Shown: positions 37,203 to 37,325 of the stretch, piece after piece
How the letters are laid out: every line of letters starts with the position of its first letter
How positions within the stretch are numbered: the stretch's first letter is position 1
Source: a virus
Direction: 5' to 3' (one strand)
Virus record (IMG/VR): IMGVR_UViG_3300042485_000423
Coordinates: 1-37,325 of that record
DNA: 37,325 bases
Program-made: the position numbers and the translations under genes
Notes under the pieces: model-generated
Database searches by the model: none
Told to the model about the DNA's origin: nothing
The model's input: the letters and a program-made list of their open reading frames with translations, nothing else

Positions 37203-37325
37203 TTTAAGAAGGACAAATACACGCTAAATAATCCTTAGTAAAATAATAAGGTATTGACAAGATTGGGTTAGTTCGCTAAAGATTCAAATAGCGACTGGCA
37301 ATGGTGCTGGTTTTAAATTGTAAAA
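37199..37325. repeat. Terminal direct repeat, right copy
   Basis: Identical to 1-127, carrying the same promoter and palindrome. It supports a circular assembly; it does not by itself distinguish a circularly permuted genome from one with fixed redundant ends. Confidence 0.95.

Noticed and set aside
1-37325. CRISPR array, tRNA genes, integrase, insertion sequence
   Set aside because: No regularly spaced repeats with unique spacers, no cloverleaf-like segments, no recombinase motifs and no transposase-like proteins were seen in reading both strands.

Overview
The window is a complete or nearly complete genome of a short-tailed (podovirus-like) double-stranded DNA bacteriophage. The first 127 bases recur exactly as the last 127 bases (1-127 = 37199-37325). 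The contig is therefore circular, or terminally redundant, in the assembly, with a unit length of 37,198 bp. I see no tail-tube, tape-measure or sheath gene, no integrase, no recognisable repressor, no tRNA, and no phage DNA polymerase or RNA polymerase. The host cannot be named from the sequence. Most virion genes start in A-rich leaders without a Shine-Dalgarno (SD) motif, while several early and replication genes have strong AGGAG-type sites. Promoter-like sites resemble the sigma-70 type, TTGACA with a 17 bp spacer.

Layout. Positions 1-23.9 kb, plus strand, hold the virion and lysis genes. In order: tail nozzle (gp12/P22 gp10-like), fibre, a PAPS-reductase-like PP-loop enzyme set among three ejection/internal virion proteins, small terminase, an orphan sigma-70 region 4 protein, large terminase, portal, several tiny basic proteins, scaffold, SU10-type major capsid protein, decoration-like protein, head-tail adaptor, a lectin-like receptor-binding protein, a cluster of small membrane proteins (holin candidates), an embedded Rz/Rz1-type spanin pair, an Amidase_3 endolysin, a metallophosphoesterase and a small winged-helix protein. 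Positions 24.08-33.6 kb, minus strand, hold the replication, recombination and accessory genes: DnaC-like helicase loader, DNA cytosine methyltransferase, RuvC-like resolvase, HNH nuclease, SSB, RecE/Exo VIII-like nuclease, RecT annealing protein, a DnaA domain IV-like protein and many small unknowns. Positions 33.65-34.98 kb form the divergent control region: palindromes, repeats, a candidate structured RNA with its own promoter and terminator, a G-tract, and one GKHKG-motif gene. Positions 34.98-37.15 kb, plus strand, hold zinc-ribbon and DUF2591-like early genes. They lead through two tandem 20-bp operator-like boxes into the promoter at the circular junction, which drives the tail genes.

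How it works together (inference). The phage appears to borrow the host replisome through its DnaC-like loader and possibly its DnaA-like protein. It brings its own RecE/RecT/SSB/RuvC recombination set and methylates its DNA. It may switch transcription with a region-4-only sigma mimic encoded between the two terminase genes. The most striking locus is the methyltransferase. A second 286-codon frame lies almost exactly on top of it, both frames start 5 and 9 nt from one strong SD, and the second frame looks like a known phage protein family rather than a shadow.
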